From an uncultured Lachnospiraceae bacterium (GTDB taxonomy: Bacteria > Bacillota > Clostridia > Lachnospirales > Lachnospiraceae), in the NCBI GenBank assembly GCA_910577275.1, contig CAJTMW010000006.1, positions 1 through 64,000 on the forward strand: 64,000 nucleotides of DNA, written 5' to 3'. Below the pieces are notes generated by a model. That model searched no databases, had not been told where the DNA came from, and saw nothing but the letters and a program-made list of their open reading frames with translations. Shown in pieces: positions 48,838 through 57,549 of this stretch; positions within the stretch are counted from its first letter, which is position 1, and each line of letters opens with the position of its first letter. Both the position numbers and the translations under genes were made by a program.

Positions 48838-50220
48838 TCAGTGAGGGCATTTGTCATATGTTAGTGTTGATACTCTTGAGCCCATTATCGTATCTCCACA
48901 TTTTGTACATCTCTCGGCATTATATGTGGTCACAGTGCAGCTCCCGTCTGATTTTTTATTGTGCTGTTGTACTGTCCCTGACTTATATGTATGCTGGCAG
49001 GATGCCCGCTCCTTAATACCGCCGTTTTCCTCGAAACTGTCTATGTAGTAAACTGTGCCGTCTTCCCCTGTAAATACAATGTCTCCTTCTTTAAATTCAG
49101 GAGAATCTATCTTCACATCTTCCTCGTCGGTAAAAAGCAGCCAGTCCGCGCTTTCCAGACTTTCGATATCGTAGGATTCTTCTGTCACCGTATACTTCTT
49201 TGCATCCTCATAGGCAAACGCCGGTATACTGCTGATAAGAAAGCACACCGCCATAATTACCGCCGCAGTTCCTTTTTTCCATGCTTTTTTTACATTCATT
49301 CCCATAATTCTCTCCATCCTCTTTTCTGTAAGTGTTTTAGATGCCGCCAGTGATACGCCTGTCATCCTCGGGTCACGGGGCTTTTGCGTAGCGTCAATAA
49401 TACATTCCATATATTCTGCTTTTTCCTTCTTCGTCCTGCCTTCCACCGCCGCCATATCGCACAACATCTCGCTTACCTCTCTATTTTCCTTAAACAGGTA
49501 ATATGTAAGCGGGTTAAACCATTCCGTCGCTATCGCCAGAAAGGTAATGAATTTCCCCAAAATATCTCTGCTCAAAACATGGCTTACCTCATGACGCAGG
49601 ACACACGCCAGCCTGCTTCCCGCCCTGCCGCCGGATAACATGTCCTCCATCTCTCCCTCCGGCATGCCATCGAGCGCCCCCTTCGGGAACAGAACCACCG
49701 ACCTTATTATTCCTAAGGCAAAAGGCGAGCCTGCGCCGCCGGACGTCCCGATTCGCACCTTCCTTTTCCCGGCTCTCACATACCTCTCTCCGGGGAATTT
49801 CGCCCGTCTCATATGCCAACGGCATGTAACGAGGTAAACGGCAAGCCAACCCGCCGCAAGCACTGTGAATATAAGAGCGCCTCCCGCAATCACTGTCAGC
49901 CAGTTCCTGTAACCGGTTATATAAAGGAGCTTCTTATCCGCATCGAAAAACAGTGTACTTTCCCATACGCTGGTCGTATCTGTTATATTTGACAGCGTCC
50001 TTTCCGGAAATACCATACCGGCCTTTTCCAGAAAAAGTTTCAGCCACCCTTTCACCTGCGCTGCCAGCCACGGCACAGGCAGTAAGTACAACAACGCATT
50101 TATTCTGAGGAAAGTCTTCCTGTACTTAAGCGGCAGCTCCCACGGGAGCGCGCACTTAAAGAAAATATACAGAAGCGTGCAGATACTGCCGCAAGCCATC
50201 ATATGTACATACAGCCTCAT
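48838..50220 (-). CDS. M56 (BlaR1/MecR1-type) membrane metalloprotease
   Basis: Start at 50220 overlaps the BlaI stop (ATGA). The product is about 460 residues: several N-terminal membrane helices, a zinc motif HEVSH (HExxH) near residue 210 with a downstream Glu in NPLTYYLFKENREVSE, another membrane helix (AAVIMAVCFLISSIPAFA), and an external domain with Cys residues (CQHTYKSG, CTKCGDT). In BlaR1-type sensors the external domain perceives a cue and the cytoplasmic protease leads to loss of the BlaI repressor. There is no beta-lactam-binding domain here, so the cue differs. It heads the RiPP maturation genes. Confidence 0.88.
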   Translation of the reverse strand: MRLYVHMMACGSICTLLYIFFKCALPWELPLKYRKTFLRINALLYLLPVPWLAAQVKGWLKLFLEKAGMVFPERTLSNITDTTSVWESTLFFDADKKLLYITGYRNWLTVIAGGALIFTVLAAGWLAVYLVTCRWHMRRAKFPGERYVRAGKRKVRIGTSGGAGSPFALGIIRSVVLFPKGALDGMPEGEMEDMLSGGRAGSRLACVLRHEVSHVLSRDILGKFITFLAIATEWFNPLTYYLFKENREVSEMLCDMAAVEGRTKKEKAEYMECIIDATQKPRDPRMTGVSLAASKTLTEKRMERIMGMNVKKAWKKGTAAVIMAVCFLISSIPAFAYEDAKKYTVTEESYDIESLESADWLLFTDEEDVKIDSPEFKEGDIVFTGEDGTVYYIDSFEENGGIKERASCQHTYKSGTVQQHNKKSDGSCTVTTYNAERCTKCGDTIMGSRVSTLTYDKCPH

Positions 50221-50591
50221 TCTCTCTCCCATTCCCTGAGCATCCGCCTCAGTTCTCCTGATTTGTCCCTGTCAAGCTCATCCCCTCCACTCAATGCTGC
50301 GAACATTTTTGCAAAAGAGCCCTCATAATATTTGTCCAGAAACTTTCTGGATATCTCCTTCACATACTCCTCTCTTGAAATACATGGCTGATACTGTTTC
50401 CTTGTCCCGCCAAAGGCTTCCACCTGTCCTTTATACTGCATCCGGGTGAGAAAAGTTCCCAGCGTCTGCTTTTTCCAGTCCCTTCCTGTCTTTGCATTAA
50501 ACCCTTTCAACAGTTCGCCGAAAGTCATCGGTCCTCCTTTCCCCCACAATACTTCCAGAATTTCCAGTTCCGAATCTGATATACTTAGCAT
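50217..50591 (-). CDS. BlaI/MecI-family transcriptional repressor
   Basis: The 124-residue winged-helix protein begins LSISDSELEILEVLWGKGG, has the recognition-helix region WKKQTLGTFLTRMQYKGQVE and a C-terminal dimer domain (FLDKYYEGSFAKMFAALSGG) with the potential cleavage zone for the M56 protease. It is the first gene of the RiPP operon and overlaps the M56 gene by four bases. A promoter with a dyad at the start of transcription lies immediately upstream, so autoregulation is likely. Confidence 0.92.
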   Translation of the reverse strand: MLSISDSELEILEVLWGKGGPMTFGELLKGFNAKTGRDWKKQTLGTFLTRMQYKGQVEAFGGTRKQYQPCISREEYVKEISRKFLDKYYEGSFAKMFAALSGGDELDRDKSGELRRMLREWERE

Positions 50592-50615
50592 AATATACCT
50601 CCGTTTTTGTCCTTT

Positions 50616-50670
50616 GTCCTAAGGATATAGGACTTTTTTATAATATACTACAAACAAATTCAAATGACAA
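50616..50670 (-). promoter_or_regulatory. Promoter and candidate BlaI operator of the RiPP operon
   Basis: On the minus strand TTGTCA (50670-50665) and TATATT (50647-50642) are 17 bases apart. A dyad GTCCTATATCCTTAGGAC (50633-50616) lies across the expected transcription start, and GTAGTAT overlaps the spacer/-10. The dyad is a good candidate for repressor binding; it differs from the TACTACA-type boxes of S. aureus BlaI, though GTAGTA is reminiscent of a half-site. Confidence 0.6.
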
Positions 50671-50822
50671 CAGCATTTTGCCCTTTTCATCATGCTCCGT
50701 CGATTTAAAGCCAATTAAAGAACATTTCATTACATTTTCCCCAAAATTCCCTGTAAAAGCTAATCTTTTTAAATCAGCAAGCCGATAATTTCTATAGAAA
50801 ACCAACCAAGGAGGGTGATATT

Positions 50823-51473
50823 ATGAGCGTAAACGGAGTTACAGGTGCCAGCGAAGCGTATAGCAGCGCATATACTTCAAAGACCAAAGGCGCCGAGACC
50901 AATACCGAAGTAAAGCAGGGAAGCGCAAAGGAAGCTGCCGCCGCCGAGAATGCCGGTGCAGTGTACGAGCCTTCCAAAGAAACCAAAAAAACTTCCGCCA
51001 AAACCTATAAACCCAATGCCGAGCTTGTTGCTAAAATGAAAGCGGACGCGGACGCCAGAACCGCGCAGCTGCAGAGCATTGTTGAGAAGATGCTGACCAA
51101 GCAGGGCCAGACCTACGGCAAGGCCAATGATATCTGGAGCATTTTGTCAAGTGGCAACTTTACCGTAGACGCGGCTACCAAAGCGCAGGCTCAGGCTGAT
51201 ATTGCCGATGACGGCTATTGGGGCGTTTCCCAGACCTCACAGCGTATTCTGGATTTTGCTACCGCTTTGACGGGCGGCGACCCTGACCAGATTGAAAAAA
51301 TGCGTTCCGCATTCCTCAAGGGCTACAAGCAGGCTGAAAAGACCTGGGGCGGCAATCTTCCCGGTATCTGCAAGCAGACCTATGACGCTGTTTTGAAGGG
51401 ATTTGACAAGATGGCGGAGGACGCCAAAGTCCAGACAGAGACAAACTCCTCTGACTCGGAAACTGACAAATAA
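50823..51473 (+). CDS. Conserved hypothetical protein, 216 residues
   Basis: AAGGAGGGTGATATT precedes the ATG. The N-terminal about 60 residues are low-complexity, rich in Ala, Lys, Ser and Glu, and look disordered. The C-terminal part (about 65-200) is a compact helical domain: LVAKMKADADARTAQLQSIV, GYWGVSQTSQRILDFATALT, AFLKGYKQAEKTWGGNLPGI. I recall similar proteins in Lachnospiraceae and Bacillota without an assigned role. No signal peptide. It is monocistronic, with a terminator following. Its absolute function is unknown. Confidence 0.75.
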   Translation: MSVNGVTGASEAYSSAYTSKTKGAETNTEVKQGSAKEAAAAENAGAVYEPSKETKKTSAKTYKPNAELVAKMKADADARTAQLQSIVEKMLTKQGQTYGKANDIWSILSSGNFTVDAATKAQAQADIADDGYWGVSQTSQRILDFATALTGGDPDQIEKMRSAFLKGYKQAEKTWGGNLPGICKQTYDAVLKGFDKMAEDAKVQTETNSSDSETDK

Positions 51474-51492
51474 AAATTTTGTTTAAAAAATC

Positions 51493-51534
51493 AAACTGCC
51501 GCGTTCATGGTTGAAAATCATGAAGCGGCAGTTT
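51493..51534. terminator. Bidirectional terminator hairpin
   Basis: AAACTGCCGC(G)TTCATG pairs with CATGAAGCGGCAGTTT and is followed by CTTTTC on the plus strand. It serves the 216-residue gene and possibly the SPOCS/LysM gene from the other side. Confidence 0.8.
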
Positions 51535-51612
51535 CTTTTCTCCTTATATGCCGTAAGGCTCAGGTTCCATAAGAATGCTCTGTATACGAAGCATCCCCCT
51601 GCTGAAATTCAT

Positions 51613-53172
51613 TTACACATTTTTCACTATCAAAATCCTGTCCCCCGCCTTCACCTCGTCGGATGTAAGGTCGTTTGTCTGCTTAATCACCGAAACCGGC
51701 ACATAATACCGCTTTCCGATATCCCAAAGGCTTTCCCCTTCCTTCACCATATAAACGGCAATCCCCGGAAGCGCCTCCATTTTCTCCATATCCGGCTCCG
51801 CCACAATCACCTGCTCCACGATTTTTTCCTGCCATTTCTGATAGACGTTGGAGCGGAAATAAAGAACGCATTTCACATCCACCTCTATATTGTCAATAAT
51901 GGCAACCGTCACCTGGTCCACAAAGGACTGCACAGGATAAATACAGCTTTCGTTGATGCCCTCGGCCTCTAAGACATAGCTGAACGGAATGCTTCCCTTA
52001 ATCACTCCGTACCTGTTTTCTTCGCCGCTGCACTCGTAGAAAATCTGCAGGCTCACCACGCCCGTCAGCTCGATACCGCCCTCCGTCGCGTTTTGGGAAT
52101 TGACCTGAAGGCTGCTGGCAGTATGCAGAATCTTATGGATTACCGCCTTGTCATCTTCGCATTTGAAATGGCCGGACAGCTTTGTCTTTCCGCTGCTCTT
52201 TGAGAGAAGCCTTCTGAAATCCGCATTTTTCTCAAGGGCGGTAACCTCCTTGACAACGCCGTAGACGTCCGAAAGGATGTCGATTTGCTCCTCCGCGTAA
52301 ATGCAGATATCCAAATCCAGGCACTGTTCAAAGGTAATCACTCTTTCCTCTCCGTCAAAATCCGGCCTTATCTCCACCTCCCGGTCCTCCGCCAGGAAAC
52401 GGATTTCCGGTATCATCCCTTCTCTTGCGCCGGGGCAATCCAGACTTCCGGCAAAGGGAAGGGTGGTTTCGTAATGGCAGATTTCGCTTTCCTCCCCCTC
52501 TCCCCTGTAGAGGAAGAAGGCTCGAAGCTCTCCCTGAACCCCTATTTTATCCTCCAGCACCTTGAACTCCACGGCTTCCGGCACAATCTCCGACCAAATC
52601 ATGGTCAGGATATTGGGAAAGCTGCCCGGAATCTCCACTTCCTCTTTTACCCTGAAAATATCCTTTTTCTTGATGGTCATGGCCGCGATATCCAGCGTTT
52701 TCTTCCGAAATTCCACCGGCTCCTCGCTGTATAAGTCCACCGCCGTTTCCTCATCCCGGATTTCCTCGCAGGAAAGAAGAAGGGTTGCCACCGACTGAAC
52801 GCTGAGCTTTCTGGAATTAATCAGGCTGACGCTTAAATCCTCCAGCTCCCAGTCCACATTTACACTGTCCCCCGCCCGTATTCCTTCCATAAAGACCGAC
52901 TCGTCAAAGGGGACTGCGCCTTCCATATTCGCCACGTCTCCCCCGGTTCCCTGGTCCGTTAAGTAGAGCACGTGAAAAGCAAGCCTGCCTTTTACGCTGA
53001 CATGGTCGTCCGTTACCCTGACCTCCTCGATTATCACATTTCCTCTATCCATAATCAGCTTTGCGGCATCCGGTCTGGAATCGGATATAATCACGTCATC
53101 TTCAAGAGTCATCTGCGTCTGGGCCTTGCATTTGATAAAATCTGTATGTATATTCCGTTTAATCAGTTCCAC
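51613..53172 (-). CDS. SPOCS (DUF3794) and LysM domain protein, spore-coat type
   Basis: GTG at 53172 with GGAGG seven bases ahead is the true start, giving 519 residues; the longer frame begins in non-coding sequence. Two or more SPOCS (DUF3794) beta domains (about 30-160 and 190-430) precede a C-terminal LysM domain (YMVKEGESLWDIGKRYYVPV ... VKAGDRILIVK). This order is found in proteins associated with the spore envelope in Clostridia and Bacilli, for example SafA/SpoVID-like factors. It indicates a sporulating host. It lies downstream of pyrD by 116 bases in the same orientation and probably has its own promoter. Confidence 0.85.
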   Translation of the reverse strand: MELIKRNIHTDFIKCKAQTQMTLEDDVIISDSRPDAAKLIMDRGNVIIEEVRVTDDHVSVKGRLAFHVLYLTDQGTGGDVANMEGAVPFDESVFMEGIRAGDSVNVDWELEDLSVSLINSRKLSVQSVATLLLSCEEIRDEETAVDLYSEEPVEFRKKTLDIAAMTIKKKDIFRVKEEVEIPGSFPNILTMIWSEIVPEAVEFKVLEDKIGVQGELRAFFLYRGEGEESEICHYETTLPFAGSLDCPGAREGMIPEIRFLAEDREVEIRPDFDGEERVITFEQCLDLDICIYAEEQIDILSDVYGVVKEVTALEKNADFRRLLSKSSGKTKLSGHFKCEDDKAVIHKILHTASSLQVNSQNATEGGIELTGVVSLQIFYECSGEENRYGVIKGSIPFSYVLEAEGINESCIYPVQSFVDQVTVAIIDNIEVDVKCVLYFRSNVYQKWQEKIVEQVIVAEPDMEKMEALPGIAVYMVKEGESLWDIGKRYYVPVSVIKQTNDLTSDEVKAGDRILIVKNV

Positions 53173-53288
53173 AAAAATACCTCCCTGGCATCCACTTACT
53201 GTAAATGTATGTGGATGCGGGAGGAAGTATGCATAGAAATTGGGGTAAGGCAGCAGGGGCGGGACGGAAGTCTCCCTTCTTCCCGGCC

Positions 53289-54194
53289 TCATTCCGGGAT
53301 GCCGCCGATGATTTCGCCGATATCTTCTATATGATATTGTTCCATATATTTTTCAATCCCCTCTATCACTTCAACGGTAGTATGAGGATTGGCAAAATTC
53401 ATCGCGCCTATGGCAATGGCGGAAGCGCCGGCAAGAAGAAATTCTATGGCGTCATCGGCGGTGGCGATGCCCCCCATACCGATTACCGGAATTTTTACGG
53501 CGTGGCTTGCCTGATAAACCATTCGAACCGCCACAGGTTTGATGGCGGGGCCGGATAAGCCGCCGGTTTTATTGGCAAGCACGAATTGCCGTCTGTGGAT
53601 GTCGATTTTCATTCCGGTCAGGGTGTTAATCAGGGAAATGGCGTCGGCTCCCGCCGCTTCCGCCGCTTTTGCCATCTCCGTAATGTCGGTGACATTCGGG
53701 CTGAGCTTCATAATCACCGGCTGTTTTGCCCTCGTCTTAATCCTGGAGGTGATATCGTAAAGGCTGTCCGCCCTCTGACCAAAAGCGATAGCCCCTTCCT
53801 TTACATTGGGACAGGACACATTGATTTCCAGCATATCCGCCGGCTCATCCGACAGCCTCTCCACTACCTCGAGATAGTCCTCCACGCTTTTGCCGCAGAC
53901 GTTCACAATCACTTTTGTGTCATACCTTTGAAGGAAGGGAAGGTCTCTCTCCACAAAAACGTCGATGCCGGGATTTTGCAACCCGATAGCGTTCAGCATT
54001 CCTCCGTAGGTTTCCGCCACCCGGGGCACCGGATTTCCCGGCCACGGTACATTTGCCACGCCCTTGGTCACTACTGCCCCCAGCCTGTTCAAATCCACAA
54101 AATCGCTGTACTCCATGCCGGAGCCAAAGGTCCCGGACGCCGTCATCACCGGGTTTTTAAATTCAACGCCTGCAATCGTAACCTTAGTGTTCAT
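53289..54194 (-). CDS. pyrD: Dihydroorotate dehydrogenase B, catalytic subunit
   Basis: The 301-residue FMN enzyme oxidises dihydroorotate in pyrimidine synthesis. The class 1 catalytic base Cys is in LEINVSCPNVKEG; FMN-site features include TASGTFGSG and GMGGIATADDAIEFLLAGA. Class 1B enzymes work with PyrK, encoded immediately upstream with a one-base overlap of stop and start. Length is typical. Confidence 0.93.
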   Translation of the reverse strand: MNTKVTIAGVEFKNPVMTASGTFGSGMEYSDFVDLNRLGAVVTKGVANVPWPGNPVPRVAETYGGMLNAIGLQNPGIDVFVERDLPFLQRYDTKVIVNVCGKSVEDYLEVVERLSDEPADMLEINVSCPNVKEGAIAFGQRADSLYDITSRIKTRAKQPVIMKLSPNVTDITEMAKAAEAAGADAISLINTLTGMKIDIHRRQFVLANKTGGLSGPAIKPVAVRMVYQASHAVKIPVIGMGGIATADDAIEFLLAGASAIAIGAMNFANPHTTVEVIEGIEKYMEQYHIEDIGEIIGGIPE

Positions 54195-54991
54195 CAGATA
54201 TCCACCTCCCCGGCCTCAAAGACGGGCCCTTCCGTACAGATTCTTGCATTGTTCACGTGGGAATGCCCGTCCTTACGGGTGGTTTTGCAAACGCAGCCAA
54301 GACACGCGCCCACCCCGCAGGCCATTCTCTCCTCCAGCGACAGATAAGCCCGGATTCCCCGGCCTGCCGCATAAACCTTAACTGCCCGGAGCATAGGCAT
54401 GGGGCCGCAGGCCATAATCACATCCGCCTCTGTCTGCATTTCCTCCATGACCGTAAGCACATTCCCCCTCATGCCCGCGCTGCCGTCCTCGGTGGCAAAA
54501 AGGAGCCGTCCGTACTTCTCCATATCCTCCTTCAAAAAGAGCTGCCCGTCTCTGTATCCGGCGATAATCACCGCCTCCGTCCCGGCCTCCTTAAGCTCCT
54601 TTGCAAGCTGCACCATGGGAGGAATCCCGATTCCGCCGCCCATAAGGACAACCCTTTTCCCCTCCGCCAAATCTACCGGGAATCCGTTTCCCAGAATCCC
54701 GAGGATTTCCGCTTCCTCCCCCGGCTGCCAGCCGGAAAACTCCGCAGTTCCCGCTCCCGCAACCCGGTATACAATCCGAAGCGCCCCCTTTTCCTTATCC
54801 GCCTCGCAGATGCTAAGGGGTCTCGGGAGCAGCCGGGAGGCATCCTTCGGATAAATCCCGATAAACTGCCCCGCCCGGGCTTCAAGCGCAAGGGGCGTTT
54901 CCAGCCATAAATCATAAATCCCCTCCGTAAGCATTGTCTGGGATAATATTCTGGCTTTTACTTTTGCTTTTTTATTCTGTGTGGTGCTCAT
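54194..54991 (-). CDS. pyrK: Dihydroorotate dehydrogenase B, electron-transfer subunit
   Basis: At 265 residues it has the FAD-binding RPLSICEAD motif, an NAD-binding VVLMGGGIGIPPMVQLA segment and the C-terminal 2Fe-2S cysteines (CGVGACLGCVCK and a later Cys in ARICTEGP). It passes electrons from PyrD to NAD+. AAAAGGAGG stands ahead of the ATG, just beyond a hairpin repeat (55019-55052). Confidence 0.93.
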   Translation of the reverse strand: MSTTQNKKAKVKARILSQTMLTEGIYDLWLETPLALEARAGQFIGIYPKDASRLLPRPLSICEADKEKGALRIVYRVAGAGTAEFSGWQPGEEAEILGILGNGFPVDLAEGKRVVLMGGGIGIPPMVQLAKELKEAGTEAVIIAGYRDGQLFLKEDMEKYGRLLFATEDGSAGMRGNVLTVMEEMQTEADVIMACGPMPMLRAVKVYAAGRGIRAYLSLEERMACGVGACLGCVCKTTRKDGHSHVNNARICTEGPVFEAGEVDI

Positions 54992-55018
54992 TTTTTATTT
55001 TTGCCTCCTTTTTCCAAT

Positions 55019-55052
55019 GAATAAGGCATCCTCCCGCCTTGCGGGTCCCTCC
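55019..55052 (-). repeat. Hairpin repeat between pyrC and pyrK
   Basis: On the minus strand GGGAGGGACCCGCAAGG runs into CGGGAGGATGCCTTAT, the same unit as in the ispE leader. It lies between the pyrC stop and the pyrK ribosome binding site. The inner stem CCCGC/GCGGG is perfect. Confidence 0.75.
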
Positions 55053-55066
55053 CTTTTTTCCAGGTC

Positions 55067-56380
55067 TCACTTCGTGGGACTCTGCGGCAGGCGGAAAATC
55101 ACCCTCCCGTCGCAGATTGTATAGTGAACCACGCCCGGAAGCTCCTCTCCGATGAAGGGGGAGTTCGCCGACTTCGATGCGAATTCCGAAACCTTCCATT
55201 TTTCCGTCGGGTGAAACAGCACCAGGCTTGCGGCCGCGCCCTCCTCGATTCTGCCGCCGCAAAGTCCGTACAGCCGGCAGGGAGCGGCGCTCATCCTCTC
55301 TATAAGCTGCGGCATGGTAAGATACCCTTTTTCAACCAGCTCTCTGATGCCAAGGGAAAGGGCGGTTTCCAGACCGATAATCCCGCTGGGAGCTTCGGTT
55401 ATCGGCTTTTCCTTTTCCTCTTTCGCGTGCGGGGCGTGGTCCGTGGCAATCAAATCTATGGTTCCGTCCTTAAGCCCCTCGATAAGCGCCAGTCTGTCGG
55501 CCTCCTCCCGAAGGGGCGGATTCATCTTGGCAAGCGTCCCCTTTTCGATGGCAGCGCTTTCCGTCAGGGTAAAATGGTGGGGCGTACATTCCCCGTGAAC
55601 ATGCGCGCCCTTCGCCTTCGCCTCCCGCAAAAGCGCCACCGACTCCTTTGCGCTGATGTGCTGGATTACCACCTCCGCGCCGGTTTCAAGGGCAAGCTCC
55701 AAATCTCTTTTCACCAGACTGATTTCCGCTTCCCTGGGCGAGCCGCCTATTCCGTAAAACGCCGCGGCTTCTCCGGCGTTGATGCCGTTATTTGCAATCA
55801 TGCCGGGATTTTCCTCGTGAAAGCTTATGGGCTTATGAAGGCTTTTTGCCTTTTCCATGGCTTTTCTCACAATCGACTCGTCGAGCAGGGGAATGCCGTC
55901 GTCGGTAAAGCCCGCCGCCCCGGCTTCCCCCAGCTTTTCCATATCCGTCAGCTCCTTCCCCGCCATTCCCAATGTAACGTTGGCGCAGCTTTCGATATGA
56001 ATGCCGGTTTCCTTTCCTCTGGAAAGCACATAAGAGAGAGTTTCCTCATTATCCACAGGCGGCTTCGTGTTCGCCATCAGCACAATTTCCGTAAAGCCCC
56101 CCCTTGCCGCCGCCGCCGCGCCGGTGATAATGTCCTCCTTATAGGTAAATCCGGGCTCCCTGAAATGTACGTGGGTATCCGCAAGACCGGGGGCAATCAA
56201 GAGACCCTCGGCATCAATGGTTTCTGTTTCTTCTATATTAATATGCTCCTTTATCTGCGCCGGAGCCGCTTCCCCCTCCCGGATAATCCTTTCGATTTTC
56301 CCCTCCGCAATCTGCAGGTCGGCCCGGTAAAGCGTATTCTTCACCGGGTCAACTATCGTCCCGTTTTTTATAAAAAGCAT
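55067..56380 (-). CDS. pyrC: Dihydroorotase, class I
   Basis: The 437-residue amidohydrolase cyclises carbamoyl-aspartate. Zinc-ligand motif DTHVHFREPG is near residue 60, other family marks are NGINAGEAAAF, HISAKESVALL and ATDHAPH with the catalytic Asp. CGGAGGACTGAGAA precedes the ATG, and the start lies three bases after the stop of the DUF2264 gene, so it is translated from the same message as the upstream glycosidase genes. Confidence 0.93.
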   Translation of the reverse strand: MLFIKNGTIVDPVKNTLYRADLQIAEGKIERIIREGEAAPAQIKEHINIEETETIDAEGLLIAPGLADTHVHFREPGFTYKEDIITGAAAAARGGFTEIVLMANTKPPVDNEETLSYVLSRGKETGIHIESCANVTLGMAGKELTDMEKLGEAGAAGFTDDGIPLLDESIVRKAMEKAKSLHKPISFHEENPGMIANNGINAGEAAAFYGIGGSPREAEISLVKRDLELALETGAEVVIQHISAKESVALLREAKAKGAHVHGECTPHHFTLTESAAIEKGTLAKMNPPLREEADRLALIEGLKDGTIDLIATDHAPHAKEEKEKPITEAPSGIIGLETALSLGIRELVEKGYLTMPQLIERMSAAPCRLYGLCGGRIEEGAAASLVLFHPTEKWKVSEFASKSANSPFIGEELPGVVHYTICDGRVIFRLPQSPTK

Positions 56381-56383
56381 TTC

Positions 56384-57523
56384 TCAGTCCTCCGCATGGT
56401 CGATACCGATATGTCCGCCTGACCACACCTTTTTCCCTGACCAGTCCTCGTCCGCCCCGCTCCAGAATTCATCGGAAGGCGCAAGCCCCAACGGCAGAAA
56501 TACCGAGCTGCACAGGTACAGGCTTCCGATATTGATATAGGTCTCCGCAAGCTCCGGTTGGTGTCCGAATACCCCGGGCAAAAGCCATCCCTTTTCGTCA
56601 AACATGTCCTTCGCGCTCATCACCCTTCGGATTACCGCGCTCAGGCCGCAGCGCACGGAAGCAGGCGAAACGCCCTCCTCAAGCTCCTTCTGCAGCGCCG
56701 CCTGGGAAAGCATGTGGAAAACTCCGAAGCGGTAGCAGATGGAACGCCCCACCACCGGATAAGTCCCCTCCGGCCCTATCATTCGTTCCAGAATGGAAGC
56801 GTATCTTGACGCCCTTCTGATTACGGTTTCCTTCATTTCCCCGATTTCCTCATTTTCACCGGCAAACAGCTTTACCAAATCCACATACATGGGCTGAATC
56901 ACAAAGCTGTTGTAATAATCAAAATGGAAGCTGTCGCCGTCGCCGTAAACGCCGTCCCCTTTATACCATCCCTGAAAAGCCCGGAGGGCATAAAGCACTC
57001 TCATAATGTCGTAAGGCTCGCCCAGCACATAAAGCCCCGCCTCCACCATGGCGGAAAAGAAAATCCAGTTGCTGTTGCAGGCCGGAATCTTACGGGAGCT
57101 TCGCAGCGCATCCGCCAGATGCCGCCGCGTTTCGGAAGGAAGCGCCGCCCCCAGCGCCGACTGCGCCCTCACGATTCCGTGGGCAAGAAACGCCGCGTCC
57201 ACAAGTGGCTGACCGCCCCGGTCAAAAACCATAAAATCCGGGGATGAGGGGTTTGTCGCCATCTCTATACAGCGAACCGCCTTTTCCCTGTATTCCTTCT
57301 GCAAAGCGCGTTCTTCCTCATCAAGCCCCCTGCTGTCCGCCTCCAGCCAGGGCGCAAGTCCCGTCATGCTCCGCCCGAACGCCTCCAGGGGCGCAAACTC
57401 CGCTCTCTCCTCGTGGAAGGAAAGAGGCATTGTTTTTTTCAGTTCCCCCTTTTCCAGTGCGTCAAGCACGGGGCTTACAATTGTTAAAAGAGCATTTAAC
57501 CATTCTTTCCTGTCATTTGCCAT
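56384..57523 (-). CDS. DUF2264 protein, putative uronic-acid glycosidase (GH154-like)
   Basis: ATG at 57523 follows AAGGAAGATAAAT; the product is 379 residues. It has the all-helical (alpha/alpha toroid) look of PF10022, with NSNWIFFSAMVEAGLYVLG, YGDGDSFHFDYYNSFVIQPM and HQPELAETYINIGSLYLC. Members of this family have been assigned to GH154 with glucuronidase activity in gut bacteria; the exact role here is uncertain. It follows the GH3 gene by 26 bases and is followed directly by pyrC. No signal peptide. Substrate inferred to be an oligosaccharide with uronic acid or a rare sugar. Confidence 0.78.
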   Translation of the reverse strand: MANDRKEWLNALLTIVSPVLDALEKGELKKTMPLSFHEERAEFAPLEAFGRSMTGLAPWLEADSRGLDEEERALQKEYREKAVRCIEMATNPSSPDFMVFDRGGQPLVDAAFLAHGIVRAQSALGAALPSETRRHLADALRSSRKIPACNSNWIFFSAMVEAGLYVLGEPYDIMRVLYALRAFQGWYKGDGVYGDGDSFHFDYYNSFVIQPMYVDLVKLFAGENEEIGEMKETVIRRASRYASILERMIGPEGTYPVVGRSICYRFGVFHMLSQAALQKELEEGVSPASVRCGLSAVIRRVMSAKDMFDEKGWLLPGVFGHQPELAETYINIGSLYLCSSVFLPLGLAPSDEFWSGADEDWSGKKVWSGGHIGIDHAED

Positions 57524-57549
57524 ATTTATCTTCCTTTCTCTAAAAGCTC

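Noticed and set aside
53173..53292. N-terminal extension of the SPOCS/LysM protein
   Set aside because: Encodes an unlikely Pro/Phe-rich segment; a GTG with GGAGG at proper distance lies at 53172.
55124..56422. 432-codon plus-strand frame opposite pyrC
   Set aside because: Shadow of pyrC; composition typical of antisense translation.
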